From PNON01 sp964387025 (GTDB lineage: Bacteria; Chloroflexota; Anaerolineae; Anaerolineales; Anaerolineaceae), in contig CAYLUZ010000007.1 in NCBI GenBank assembly GCA_964387025.1, forward strand, positions 1-64,000: a DNA stretch of 64,000 nt, in the 5' to 3' direction. The notes beneath the pieces were generated by a model. That model had not been told where the DNA came from and did no database searches. It saw nothing but the letters and a program-made list of their open reading frames with translations. The position numbers and the translations under genes are program-made. Positions 7,889-16,815 of this stretch are shown piece by piece. Position 1 is the stretch's first letter. Every line of letters begins with the position of its first letter.

Positions 7889-9369
7889 ATCTGATTTTTC
7901 TCCGGTCCAGGTGGAAGTAGTAGAGATCTTGTTCCATACTTTATACGTTTATCGCCTTCTTGGGTGTAATTATTTTGTTGTTTAATGTTTTCTGCTTCTT
8001 TTAAAACTGTATGAGCTAATTCACGTTCACCTTTTGAAAGAAGGTGCGTGGCAAGATATTGAAGATGCCTCGAAGCTTTGACTGTGTCTCCCTTTTTCAA
8101 TTCTTCCTGCGCCTTTTCCTGCATTCGATAGAGCGTTAATTGTGATAGTGCATGTATTATTGGTGCCGGCATTCCTTGATTGGTATCCACATCCTTCGTT
8201 ATGGTGCATTTGACGGATATCGGTAACCGTGTTTTCGGTACTTTCCTAGTCGGTATATGTAGTGTAACATATCCATCCATCAATGTTATCTCTTTCTGTT
8301 GATTATGCATCGGTTTTATACAAAATTCAAGCATAAGCACCAGTTTATTCGTAATATGAAGATTACCTGCCCGGAGGGGAACATTTTGAAGCAATGGTGC
8401 AGGTTCCGGGTATATTCGGAATGCATATTGTAATTCACATTCGGGTGAGTTTGTAAAATCCAAAGTTAGCTGTTCGCCATATATTTGTTCGAGATTCTTG
8501 TATTTTTGATCCAGGAATTTTTTTAAATCCTTATGACCTGAAATATACATGCTTACGCCCCCAGCGCAGCCTGCAAGAGCATCAATAAACTCATCATTCC
8601 ATTCACTCCCAATCCCCAACCCGCTAATACTTATCCCCTCTTCTGCTGCTTCCCTTCCCAATTCAAGGCAAAGATCTTCATCGCCATAAGTTCGCCCATC
8701 AGTGAATAATATCAGATGGTTTATATAACCGGGGATGCGGTTTTGCCGAATTTGAGCAATACCAGCACTCAACCCCTGATAGATTTCCGTACTTCCGGAG
8801 GTGGTAATTCGACTGATTTTGGATTCAATGAGGTGAATATCTACGACCTGAGTAGGGGGGACCAGGATTTCAGCTCGGTCACTAAAAGTCACAATACTGA
8901 TGATATCGTTGGGTCCAAGCTGCCTGAGCAATCGAATGGAATTATCCTTCACCATATCAATTCGCTCGCCATTCATTGACTTTGACCTATCCAGGACCAA
9001 GCTTAGGTTTAATGGCCGCTGAACAGATTTTTTGGATAATGGTTTGGCTCCGATATCAAGAAGCACATAAACTAGCTGGGAATCCTCGCTAGGGGTTAAT
9101 TTGGATTTGGAAACAAATGTCCGTTTAGAAAAACCGGGGGTTGAAAGTTCTTCGTCTGAAAAGGTTTTATTATATTCTTCCCTGCGTGAACTGGAAGATA
9201 AAGCATCGTATGCCTTCTGGACCCTGTAAAATAAGTCGGGTGATCCTAAATTCGGATTAGTGTCAGGATGATACTTTCGCGCGGATTGATGATATGCACT
9301 GCGAATTTCTTCATCATTCGCATCATAGCAGACATCCAATAATGCATACCAATTAATGTCCTGACCCAT
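7885..9369 (-). CDS. J-domain and von Willebrand factor A domain fusion protein
   Basis: A 494-residue soluble protein. The N-terminus is a J domain (about 6-70) with the HPD tripeptide at 34-36, which in DnaJ proteins stimulates Hsp70 ATPase. A VWA domain follows (about 118-300): strand LSLVLDRSKSM contains the DxSxS metal (MIDAS) site at 127-131, and ILFTDGRTYGD supplies the later Asp. The C-terminal part (about 300-494) is beta-rich, then helical, without a family I can name. It lies 4 bases from the PP2C gene and overlaps the FHA gene. VWA, PP2C and kinase genes together recall the TerY-P triad, but the J domain fusion is unusual. Confidence 0.85.
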   Translation of the reverse strand: MGQDINWYALLDVCYDANDEEIRSAYHQSARKYHPDTNPNLGSPDLFYRVQKAYDALSSSSRREEYNKTFSDEELSTPGFSKRTFVSKSKLTPSEDSQLVYVLLDIGAKPLSKKSVQRPLNLSLVLDRSKSMNGERIDMVKDNSIRLLRQLGPNDIISIVTFSDRAEILVPPTQVVDIHLIESKISRITTSGSTEIYQGLSAGIAQIRQNRIPGYINHLILFTDGRTYGDEDLCLELGREAAEEGISISGLGIGSEWNDEFIDALAGCAGGVSMYISGHKDLKKFLDQKYKNLEQIYGEQLTLDFTNSPECELQYAFRIYPEPAPLLQNVPLRAGNLHITNKLVLMLEFCIKPMHNQQKEITLMDGYVTLHIPTRKVPKTRLPISVKCTITKDVDTNQGMPAPIIHALSQLTLYRMQEKAQEELKKGDTVKASRHLQYLATHLLSKGERELAHTVLKEAENIKQQNNYTQEGDKRIKYGTRSLLLPPGPEKNQI

Positions 9370-9373
9370 AAGC

Positions 9374-10264
9374 CTACAATAAGTTTTGAACTAGGATAAC
9401 GCTAATATTATCTGGTCCTCCCGCATTATTTGCGGCATCAATTAATCTTTGGCAGGCGACACTCAATGAAGGCGCAGATTTAATAATAGGAAATATTTCT
9501 GACTCAGATATCACATTCCACAAACCATCACTGCAAAGCATGAGGTATCCACCATTGGGGAACGGGTAAGTGTTGATATCCGGTTCAAAAGGCTCAGATT
9601 GGCCCAATGCACGATAAAGTACATTTCGTTGTGGATGTTCAGCGGCTTCTTTGTCTGAAATCTGTCCCAACTCCTGCAGCCTGCGTACTAATGAGTGATC
9701 TCTCGTGACAGTCTGCATTCTTCCATCAGGATAAATAAAATAAGCCCTGCTATCACCTACATGCGCAAGGGTTACCTGATCGCCCAAAATAAATGCAGAA
9801 GTTAAAGTGGTCCCGCCACCCGGTGCATGCCGAACCACAGCCTGTTGGGATTCAGATATTCCATTTTGCATTAGTTCATGTAACGCATCAGTAGGTTGGT
9901 CTTGTTTTATTCCAAAAATTGGTAAATAAAGCTTTTTGGTAATATAAGTAGACATCGCATTTACTGCAACAACGCTTGCTAATTCCCCGTTTTCATGCCC
10001 ACCCATTCCATCCGCAATAATAAATAAACCATAGATCAAATTTCTGTTTTCACTACTCATAATTGCAGACATTGTATACAAAGAATCTTCATTAATATCG
10101 CGTTGAAGACCAGCTGATTGACCACAGCCAATAATTAGCTGAGGACTCATTGGAAGATTCGCGGTCATGCTGACAGTTTTAAGTTGATCTTCGGTTAAAG
10201 GTGCTGTCTTTACATCATATAAATGATTTTTTTTACGCTTGAAAAAGGAGAATAATTTATCCAC
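9374..10264 (-). CDS. PP2C-family Ser/Thr phosphatase
   Basis: A 296-residue protein phosphatase of the metal-dependent PP2C family. After a basic N-terminal tail (FFKRKKNH), the catalytic domain (about 45-295) has all the landmarks: RDINEDSL, IIADGMGGHENGE, LAHVGDSRAYF, LMLCSDGLWNV and GGPDNISVIL. The metal-binding aspartates are present, so it should be active. It lacks a membrane segment. It should reverse phosphorylation by the neighbouring kinase, whose gene ends 67 bases upstream. This kinase-phosphatase pairing is common in bacteria. Confidence 0.93.
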   Translation of the reverse strand: MDKLFSFFKRKKNHLYDVKTAPLTEDQLKTVSMTANLPMSPQLIIGCGQSAGLQRDINEDSLYTMSAIMSSENRNLIYGLFIIADGMGGHENGELASVVAVNAMSTYITKKLYLPIFGIKQDQPTDALHELMQNGISESQQAVVRHAPGGGTTLTSAFILGDQVTLAHVGDSRAYFIYPDGRMQTVTRDHSLVRRLQELGQISDKEAAEHPQRNVLYRALGQSEPFEPDINTYPFPNGGYLMLCSDGLWNVISESEIFPIIKSAPSLSVACQRLIDAANNAGGPDNISVILVQNLL

Positions 10265-10331
10265 AAGAGAACTCCATCGAAATATTGAATCCCACTATGT
10301 TGCATCTACTAACAAAAGAAACGATTTGTTC

Positions 10332-12212
10332 TTAAGCAAGCAATGCATAAACGATATAATCCGTTGACCCGATATACAATATATCATTAAAGATGATCGG
10401 GGAACCTGTAATCGCTTTTCCAGTCTTAAACTTCCATCTCAATCTTCCATTTTGGAGGTCAATACAATGCAGGTTTCCATCGACTGATCCAATATAAATC
10501 GAATCTTTATAAACTGCGGGAGAACCAGGTATCTGATTATCGGTCTTATTCCGCCACATTTCTTTACCGGATGCACATTCAATGCAATAGAGATTTCCGT
10601 CTGCTGAGCCAAACAACAATTGTCTGTCAACTTTCAGCGGAGAGGACATTGATCCTTTGTCCATGCGGAAGCGCCAGATGACCCAGCCGGATTTTGCATC
10701 CAATGCATAACAAAATCCATCCACTGAGGTAACATAAACTACCCCTTGCGCAACAATGGGGGAAGCGGTGATAGCTCTTTTAGCCTGGAACCGCCATTTG
10801 ATCACACCAGTGAAATCAGTACAGATCAATTCACCACTTTCTGATCCAAAGTAAATCAATTCATTATCGATGAAAGGTGATGACCTGACTGGTGATCCAA
10901 TTTCTGCGCGCCAGGCACGGCGGTTGGTTGTTAAATTGACTACATGTAAATATCCATCATCAGAACCAAAAAATATATGACCTTCTGCTATCCGGGGAGA
11001 AGACCTGATAGGACCTTCGGTAAAGTAGGTCCATAATACTTTGCCAGACCTGGCTGAAACTGCATGCAGCCGATTATCCTCAGAACCGATGTAGATATTG
11101 CCTTCATAAACTGCTGGTTTGGTGGCAATACCTCCATCGGTTGTGTATTTCCACATAAATTCGCCATTTGCAGCATTGATCGCATAGAGATTGTTGTCAT
11201 AAGTGCCGGCATAAATGACACCATTATCATAGGCCAGGGCATTTCGAATTTCATCTTCGCATTTAAATGTCCAGAGAGGTTTGATTCCTTCTGATGGAGT
11301 TAGCGTGCCTGTTTGCAATGCTAATCTTGTTAGGGCACCTGTTTTTCGGGCAACTCCCATCAATGCGTCCTTCATTCCTGCAACTGATTTAAACCGGTCT
11401 TGAGGATTATATTGAAGTGCAGTACTAACTACTGCTTCCAACTCATTGCTTACATCAGGATTAAAGCGACGGATCGGACGTTCATTAAATGTAAATGGTG
11501 GTTCAAGCCGGGGGTCACGCATGGATAATAAGTGATGGAGAGTGGCACCCATTGCATAGATATCAGCCAGGGGTGTCGCATCGCCCCGGTATTGTTCGGG
11601 TGGTGAGTAACCCTCAGTTCCGATCATTGTGCCTTTTTGCCCGGTGGTAAAGACCTTGGCAATACCAAAATCCACCAGAATAACCCGGTTTTGAGCATTG
11701 ATCATTATGTTAGATGGCTTAATATCCCTGAAAATGATAGGCTCAGGTTTATGGTTATGTAAGAATTCGATGACATCACACAACTCGATTGCCCAACCGA
11801 TTACCTGATCTTCAGGGATAAAATCAGTTCGTCCCTTTAAGATCGCTTCCAAGTCACGGCCACTTACGTACTCTTCTACAAGATACGATCTATCTTTATG
11901 GGTGAAAAAATCAAATATTTTTGGGATGGCAATATGGTTCAAAGTAACCAGAATATTCGCTTCCCGTTCGAAGTTTTGAACGATAGTAGCTCGCACCAAT
12001 GGATCTGGTGCCTGGTTGATCATTTCTTTTATAGCTACAAGTTTCACTACTTTAGGAAAGTGTAAATCCCGGGCACTATATACCGAGCCCATTCCGCCTA
12101 TACCGATAACTTCCTGAACTAAATATCTGTCAACAAGGACAGAACCCGCTTTTAATTGATGTTCGTTCTCATCGGCAATTTCTATACTTTCGTTCTCGTT
12201 CCTGATGCTCAG
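10332..12212 (-). CDS. Ser/Thr protein kinase with C-terminal PQQ-like beta-propeller
   Basis: About 626 residues. The kinase domain (about 30-300) has the Gly-rich loop GIGGMGSV, the lysine motif VAIKEM, catalytic loop FRDIKPSN (Phe in place of the HRD His), metal motif DFGIAK and GTEGYSPPEQY. From about 325 to the end there are seven or so PQQ-like blades (for example IYAGTYDNNLYAINAANGEF), which may bind a ligand or partner. The first ATG in the frame (12092) would cut the Gly-rich loop. No ATG, GTG or TTG exists between it and the stop at 12231-12233. A CTG at 12212 sits 5 bases after a perfect AGGGAGG, so I take CTG as the start. It lacks a membrane anchor. Confidence 0.88.
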   Translation of the reverse strand: MSIRNENESIEIADENEHQLKAGSVLVDRYLVQEVIGIGGMGSVYSARDLHFPKVVKLVAIKEMINQAPDPLVRATIVQNFEREANILVTLNHIAIPKIFDFFTHKDRSYLVEEYVSGRDLEAILKGRTDFIPEDQVIGWAIELCDVIEFLHNHKPEPIIFRDIKPSNIMINAQNRVILVDFGIAKVFTTGQKGTMIGTEGYSPPEQYRGDATPLADIYAMGATLHHLLSMRDPRLEPPFTFNERPIRRFNPDVSNELEAVVSTALQYNPQDRFKSVAGMKDALMGVARKTGALTRLALQTGTLTPSEGIKPLWTFKCEDEIRNALAYDNGVIYAGTYDNNLYAINAANGEFMWKYTTDGGIATKPAVYEGNIYIGSEDNRLHAVSARSGKVLWTYFTEGPIRSSPRIAEGHIFFGSDDGYLHVVNLTTNRRAWRAEIGSPVRSSPFIDNELIYFGSESGELICTDFTGVIKWRFQAKRAITASPIVAQGVVYVTSVDGFCYALDAKSGWVIWRFRMDKGSMSSPLKVDRQLLFGSADGNLYCIECASGKEMWRNKTDNQIPGSPAVYKDSIYIGSVDGNLHCIDLQNGRLRWKFKTGKAITGSPIIFNDILYIGSTDYIVYALLA

Positions 12213-12217
12213 TGTTG

Positions 12218-12224
12218 CCTCCCT
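12218..12224 (-). promoter_or_regulatory. Ribosome binding site that sets a CTG start
   Basis: On the minus strand this reads AGGGAGG, a near-perfect match to the anti-Shine-Dalgarno sequence, 5 bases before a CTG codon. It is the only good ribosome site near the 5' end of the kinase gene. It decides the start at 12212, which restores the complete ATP-binding loop. Confidence 0.75.
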
Positions 12225-12395
12225 GGCGTTCTAATAAAATGTCCTTAAACACTGATAATGATTATATTCACCATTGGTCTGAAAAGCAATCAAGTATGAC
12301 TAATTCGTTGCATTGAGGTTTTACCAATTCTGGACGGTTATCCGCAGAGAGGGTAAAATCATTTTATAGGTACACAAAGAAAGGTTAGGTTTTTT

Positions 12396-13613
12396 ATGGC
12401 TGATTTTGCAGGTAAAGGAAAGGTTGCAGTAATTAAAACTTCTCCAGCCACAATTCTCGAAGATATTTCCAAATTAATGAATTTATCCAATTTCCAAGGT
12501 TCGCTGGACAAGAATATAACTACCGGGTTAAAGATCAACATTTCCTGGCAAACCTGGTATCCAGCTTGTTCCTCAACCCCCTGGCAGATTGAAGGGGTTA
12601 TTCAGACTCTGAAGAAAAATGGGTATTCCGACATTGTCGGTATACATAACGATACCGTTGTCGTAGATACCTCAGTTGGTGAAGTCAATAACAAACACCG
12701 ATTTGTAACAGACAAATATGGGATTCCATGCATTTATTTATATGATGAGCGCTTTGAATGGTATGAGTATAAACCGAAAACTCCATTCCTGGTTCTGGAT
12801 AAAGTCTATCCAGATGGGGTCTTCATACCCAAGGCACTTGTTGGCAAGAATATAATTCACCTCCCCACTGTAAAAACCCATGTTTTCACGACCATCACTG
12901 GAGCAATGAAAAATGCTTTTGGGGGGTTACTGCATAGGAACAGACATTGGACACATAGTGTGATCCATGAGACCTTGGTCGACCTCCTTATGATCCAACA
13001 GGATATCCACCCCGGAATATTTGCAGTGATGGATGGTACTTTTGCCGGGGATGGCCCGGGTCCAAGGGCAATGCATTGGCACGAGAAGAATATTCTTCTG
13101 GCATCTGCAGACCAGGTAGCAATCGATGCTGTTTCAGCAAAATTACAGGGATTTGACCCCATGGGTATAAAATTCCTGCGGTTGGCACACGAAGCAGGTT
13201 TAGGAATAGCTGATCCGCATCAGATCGAAATTATCGGATATGACATTGAGCAGGAAGAACCCTGGAATTTTAAGCAGGAAGATACTTTCGCGTCCCGTGG
13301 CCAGAAGATGATCTACCATGGCCCATTAAAGCCGTTTGAGAAAATACTTTTACAAAGCCCAATTGTTCCGTGGAGCTTTTTCGCGAGCAATTTCTATCAC
13401 AATGTATACTGGTACCCCTTCATTGGCCGGAAGCGAGTGGAAAGCGCACTTCAAAATCCCTGGGGGCAGCTCTTTAAGAATTATGGTGATGGTGGTGTAG
13501 TTATGCCTGGAATGGAACCCAAAACCGTAGTACAGGCTGCCGTTGGAGTAGGTTTAGCAGCATCATTATTTGGTGCATTATTTTTCCTGTTCTTAAGAAA
13601 GAAAAGGAAATAG
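12396..13613 (+). CDS. DUF362 domain protein with C-terminal membrane anchor
   Basis: A 405-residue protein. The body matches the DUF362 family (often annotated as iron-sulfur cluster-associated), with TGLKINISWQTWYPACSS, HLPTVKTHVFTTITGAMKN (the lysine-containing family signature) and MDGTFAGDGPGPR. It lacks the ferredoxin-like Cys clusters found in some members. A membrane helix (about 378-399, GVGLAASLFGALFFLFL) followed by RKKRK makes a cytoplasm-facing C-terminal anchor. It diverges from the kinase operon across a 183-bp gap. Function of the family is not established. Confidence 0.8.
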   Translation: MADFAGKGKVAVIKTSPATILEDISKLMNLSNFQGSLDKNITTGLKINISWQTWYPACSSTPWQIEGVIQTLKKNGYSDIVGIHNDTVVVDTSVGEVNNKHRFVTDKYGIPCIYLYDERFEWYEYKPKTPFLVLDKVYPDGVFIPKALVGKNIIHLPTVKTHVFTTITGAMKNAFGGLLHRNRHWTHSVIHETLVDLLMIQQDIHPGIFAVMDGTFAGDGPGPRAMHWHEKNILLASADQVAIDAVSAKLQGFDPMGIKFLRLAHEAGLGIADPHQIEIIGYDIEQEEPWNFKQEDTFASRGQKMIYHGPLKPFEKILLQSPIVPWSFFASNFYHNVYWYPFIGRKRVESALQNPWGQLFKNYGDGGVVMPGMEPKTVVQAAVGVGLAASLFGALFFLFLRKKRK

Positions 13614-13635
13614 AATCAGCGATATGTATCAATAA

Positions 13636-13670
13636 AATAACCCGTCTACTGTAATAGCGGGTTATTTTTT
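13636..13670 (+). terminator. Rho-independent terminator of the DUF362 gene
   Basis: A 9-bp stem (AATAACCCG and CGGGTTATT) around a 13-base loop, followed directly by a run of T on the plus strand. It lies 22 bases after the DUF362 stop and overlaps the last codons of the convergent minus-strand gene. Confidence 0.8.
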
Positions 13671-14167
13671 ATACCTTTTTTTGATGAGAGGTAGAATACA
13701 CCCCAGGTCCAATCTTCCAGATATTCTTCAATTCTAGACAATAAATCCAGTTTAATGCTTAAACCGATCAGTAAATCACGTGAGTCCTGAAGCAATTGCA
13801 GACATTGAATTTGAATTGCTTCATTAAGGATTCCCTGTTTCTTCATTAACTCATAAAATCGGTTGGGCCGCATCCGAATAACAAGAGCAGGCGTTTTTGT
13901 TGATGACAGGGTTAACCCGAGATTGTTTAAGTTTTCCCGCAACCCTTGCAGGACCTGGTCCTGATCATTCTCGACCTGGGATTTTCTTTTATTGGCTTCG
14001 TTTAGCATCTCCCGGAGAACAGTCATGCTGTCCGGGCCAATCACTACCAAAGACTCGACAAGTTTCTGTATTGGTGTGACGCTTGAATCTTCCAGGCACA
14101 GCATTAATACATCGCCGACTTTCATACGGATATAATCACGCTCAGAATAAGAAAATGAATGATCCAT
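13646..14167 (-). CDS. Protein of unknown function
   Basis: I do not recognise this 173-residue protein. It is soluble and mostly helical. The first part (about 1-60) begins with SERDYIRMKVGDVLML and includes a short conserved-looking VIGPDSMTVLREML. The middle (about 65-85) is a polar, possibly coiled-coil helix rich in Asn, Gln and Lys. The C-terminal half ends in EEYLEDWTWGVFYL. It has no signal peptide or catalytic signature. It is convergent with the DUF362 gene and separated by 104 bases from the SH3 gene start, so it could be a separate unit. Confidence 0.6.
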   Translation of the reverse strand: MDHSFSYSERDYIRMKVGDVLMLCLEDSSVTPIQKLVESLVVIGPDSMTVLREMLNEANKRKSQVENDQDQVLQGLRENLNNLGLTLSSTKTPALVIRMRPNRFYELMKKQGILNEAIQIQCLQLLQDSRDLLIGLSIKLDLLSRIEEYLEDWTWGVFYLSSKKGIKNNPLLQ

Positions 14168-14271
14168 CGAACCCTATAATTTGACACCAATATGATATGA
14201 ATAAATTCATTTGCAGTATTGTTATCGGTTCTTACAGTCATTTTCTGATGGTAATTGGCATAAAAATATTG

Positions 14272-14748
14272 TTAAGGTTGTAAATTTGGGGCAAGATAAT
14301 TAGCTGCTGCCCATCCCTGTCGTTTTTCATCGAACGGCGCTTCAATATACCACCAGGTCAAATTATCCACTTTTTGAGGTCCATCTTTTACAATAAATTC
14401 CTCATTATCTGCTCCGAGAAAAAGCGGAGTAGCATCCACGCCTGGGTCCTTCCGTATTCTTAAGCCATCACCACCGGTACCTGAAATATGAACCGTCATT
14501 CCCACTTGAATAGTACTTCCCGGATCTGGTGGGAGGTTGGCTAACGTAGCAATGGTCTCAGGAGCCAATGTCTCTGTCGGAATTACCACTTGGGGTAAGC
14601 TTGGTGCTGCTATGATCACCACCTCGGGAGTAACAAATGAATACTGCCGGTTGGAGGGTGTAAATAGAAGGATGACCAGAACAATTGCCGCGAGGCAAAC
14701 CACCCCGATTATTAATCCAACCAATATTGACATCCAAGTCTTTGACAT
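14272..14748 (-). CDS. Membrane-anchored bacterial SH3 domain protein
   Basis: A 158-residue protein: N-terminal membrane helix (about 6-29, ILVGLIIGVVCLAAIVLVILL), a Pro/Thr/Glu-rich linker (about 40-72), and an SH3-like domain (about 78-155) with GLRIRKDPGVDATPLF and TWWYIEAPFDEKRQGWAAANYL. Bacterial SH3 domains of this type bind cell-wall or protein ligands outside the membrane. No enzyme domain is present. It follows the antiporter gene by 9 bases, so the two are probably co-transcribed. Confidence 0.85.
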   Translation of the reverse strand: MSKTWMSILVGLIIGVVCLAAIVLVILLFTPSNRQYSFVTPEVVIIAAPSLPQVVIPTETLAPETIATLANLPPDPGSTIQVGMTVHISGTGGDGLRIRKDPGVDATPLFLGADNEEFIVKDGPQKVDNLTWWYIEAPFDEKRQGWAAANYLAPNLQP

Positions 14749-14757
14749 CTTGCTTAT

Positions 14758-15846
14758 CTATGCCTTCATAAGAAAAAACGCTAAGGCGAGAATGATATAA
14801 ACCGCTATCATAGTAGTACCTTCCAACCAGTTCGATTCTCCATCAGATGATACCATGACGGTCACAAGTACACCTGCTCCGAGAGCCATCAATTCGAAGG
14901 TATTGAATATCAGGGTCAATGGGTTTCCCATGAATAAGCTGATGAAAACTAATATTGGTGCTACAAACAAGGCTATTTGTAAACTTGACGAAATCGCAAT
15001 CTCTACACTTAGGTCCATCTTATTTCTGGCAGCTACCTGTACAGCAACAAAGTGTTCGGCTGCATTTCCGACCAGTGGGATCAGAATAACTCCCAGGAAA
15101 AATTCACTTATACCAAATGTGACAACAACATCTTCTATTGCTCCAACAAGCATTTCACTCAAAAAAACTACCGCAAGAGTAGCAATTGTTAGCAGGATGA
15201 TCGAATTCCTTTTGGATAGTTCTGGCCTATGCTCATTTGCAGGTTGAGATTCGTAGGTTAATGGGCTATTGTTCACTTTCAAGGTAAAGATCAAGCCCAA
15301 TATATATAGTAAGATCATGATCACTGCAACACCCAGGCTGAGTGCTTCAACTCGAGGGCTATTATCCGGTCCTATAGAATGACTGAAAAATGATGGTATC
15401 ACTAATGCAAGAACAGCCAATGTTAATAGGACAGCATGGTGACCAGCCTGTTTCCGGTCAAATTTCTGGGAACCATGTTTAACGCCCCCTACGATCATTG
15501 CCATCCCCAAAACAAAAAGTATATTGCCTATGATCGATCCGGTTATGGATGCTTTTACAAGTTCTAGGTACCCTTCTTTGATTGCCACTAATGTGATGAT
15601 CAGTTCAGCGGCATTCCCCAGGGTGGCATTCAATAAGCCGCCAATTTTTGGACCGGTATATATTGCCAGCGATTCTGTCGCTTTACCGATCAAACCAGCC
15701 ATAGGTACAACAGCAATTGTAGACAATACAAATACCCAGGTTGAACCCCACCCCATATATTGGGCAACGAAGGCCATAGGTATTGCAATGGTAAGGATCA
15801 TTAATGGGTTGGATTTTAAATATTTAATTAACCAATTCGATGTCAT
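14758..15846 (-). CDS. cax: Ca2+/H+ antiporter, CaxA/CAX family
   Basis: A 362-residue membrane protein with about eleven helices in two homologous halves. Each half has the alpha-repeat signature of the CAX family: GNAAELIITLVAI (about 89-101) and GNAAEHFVAVQVAA (about 258-271), whose Glu residues bind the cation. The start MTSNWLIKYLKSNPL leads straight into the first helix. CAX antiporters export or sequester Ca2+ using the proton gradient. The length is normal. Confidence 0.93.
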   Translation of the reverse strand: MTSNWLIKYLKSNPLMILTIAIPMAFVAQYMGWGSTWVFVLSTIAVVPMAGLIGKATESLAIYTGPKIGGLLNATLGNAAELIITLVAIKEGYLELVKASITGSIIGNILFVLGMAMIVGGVKHGSQKFDRKQAGHHAVLLTLAVLALVIPSFFSHSIGPDNSPRVEALSLGVAVIMILLYILGLIFTLKVNNSPLTYESQPANEHRPELSKRNSIILLTIATLAVVFLSEMLVGAIEDVVVTFGISEFFLGVILIPLVGNAAEHFVAVQVAARNKMDLSVEIAISSSLQIALFVAPILVFISLFMGNPLTLIFNTFELMALGAGVLVTVMVSSDGESNWLEGTTMIAVYIILALAFFLMKA

Positions 15847-15937
15847 AAAAATATCACCTAATTTTTTTCATTCTCTGAATGATTGATAAAAATATTATTC
15901 AATTCTAACAAAATCTAATGCTAATTGTCTCCTTATA

Positions 15938-16723
15938 TTATGCCAATAAATCTATTTCCATAACCGTAACAGCCTGACCTCCAATACCCACCCTGTCTCC
16001 CCTATTCCATAGCTTTAACTCTCCGCCTCGTAAGGATGCCTGATAGGCAAAAAGTTCATTTTTTCCGAGCTTGCCCGCCCAATAAGGGGTAAGGACTGAA
16101 TGGGCCGAACCTGTCACAGGATCTTCATTGACTCCAACCGCGGGTACAAAAAATCGGGAAACAAAATCGTATTTCTTTGAATGGCTGGTCAAGATCAAAC
16201 CCCTGGCAGGAAGCCTGCTAATCGCAGAAAAGTCAGGTTGAAAGGCTTTCAGAAATTCTTCATCATCTATTTCTACCAACCAATCAAACCTGCTTTTCCC
16301 TAAATAAAGAATTTCGGTTTGGATGATCTCACTAAGTTCATGAGGAACTGGCATTTCCACAGGAGGTAACGATGGGAAATCCAGAATGATCCAACCGTTA
16401 TCTTTCTTTGCAGTCAACAACCCACTGCGGGTAAAGAATTTCGCCTGTTCATCGGTCTTAAGGATTCCCTTTTCCCATAGGATGTGTGCAGAAGCTAAAG
16501 TGGCATGCCCACAGAGGTCCACTTCCACTTTCGGGGTAAACCAGCGCAAGCGATAACCCATTTCTTCAGGGTAGAGGAAAGCGGTTTCTGAAAGATTCAT
16601 TTCGGAAGCCACATTTATCATCCACTCATCAGGCACAGATTGCTTCAAAATGCAAACACCTGCCGGGTTTCCTTTAAAGGGAGAATCGGTAAAAGCATCC
16701 ACTTGATAGAGTTTATTGCTCAT
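15938..16723 (-). CDS. PhzF-family isomerase/epimerase-like protein
   Basis: A 261-residue protein of the PhzF fold, related to diaminopimelate epimerase. Seen here: the opening YQVDAFTDSPFKGNPAGVCIL, the catalytic Glu in MNLSETAFLYP, LCGHATLASAHILWE, and the second-half signature VNEDPVTGSAHSVLTPYWA. PhzF proteins isomerise substrates through this Glu; the natural substrate of most members is unknown. It stands alone, with gaps of about 90 bases on each side. Confidence 0.9.
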   Translation of the reverse strand: MSNKLYQVDAFTDSPFKGNPAGVCILKQSVPDEWMINVASEMNLSETAFLYPEEMGYRLRWFTPKVEVDLCGHATLASAHILWEKGILKTDEQAKFFTRSGLLTAKKDNGWIILDFPSLPPVEMPVPHELSEIIQTEILYLGKSRFDWLVEIDDEEFLKAFQPDFSAISRLPARGLILTSHSKKYDFVSRFFVPAVGVNEDPVTGSAHSVLTPYWAGKLGKNELFAYQASLRGGELKLWNRGDRVGIGGQAVTVMEIDLLA

Positions 16724-16815
16724 CTTTGCTCCAGGATAATTATCTTTTTTGATTTTACCTGATTAATTATTTATCGGTTGGTCATGGAAGCGTACAAGGA
16801 AACAAATACTATTTA

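Noticed and set aside
10332..12092. Start of the PQQ-kinase at the first ATG
   Set aside because: It would remove the GIGG part of the ATP loop. The coding signal continues upstream to a CTG with a strong ribosome site.
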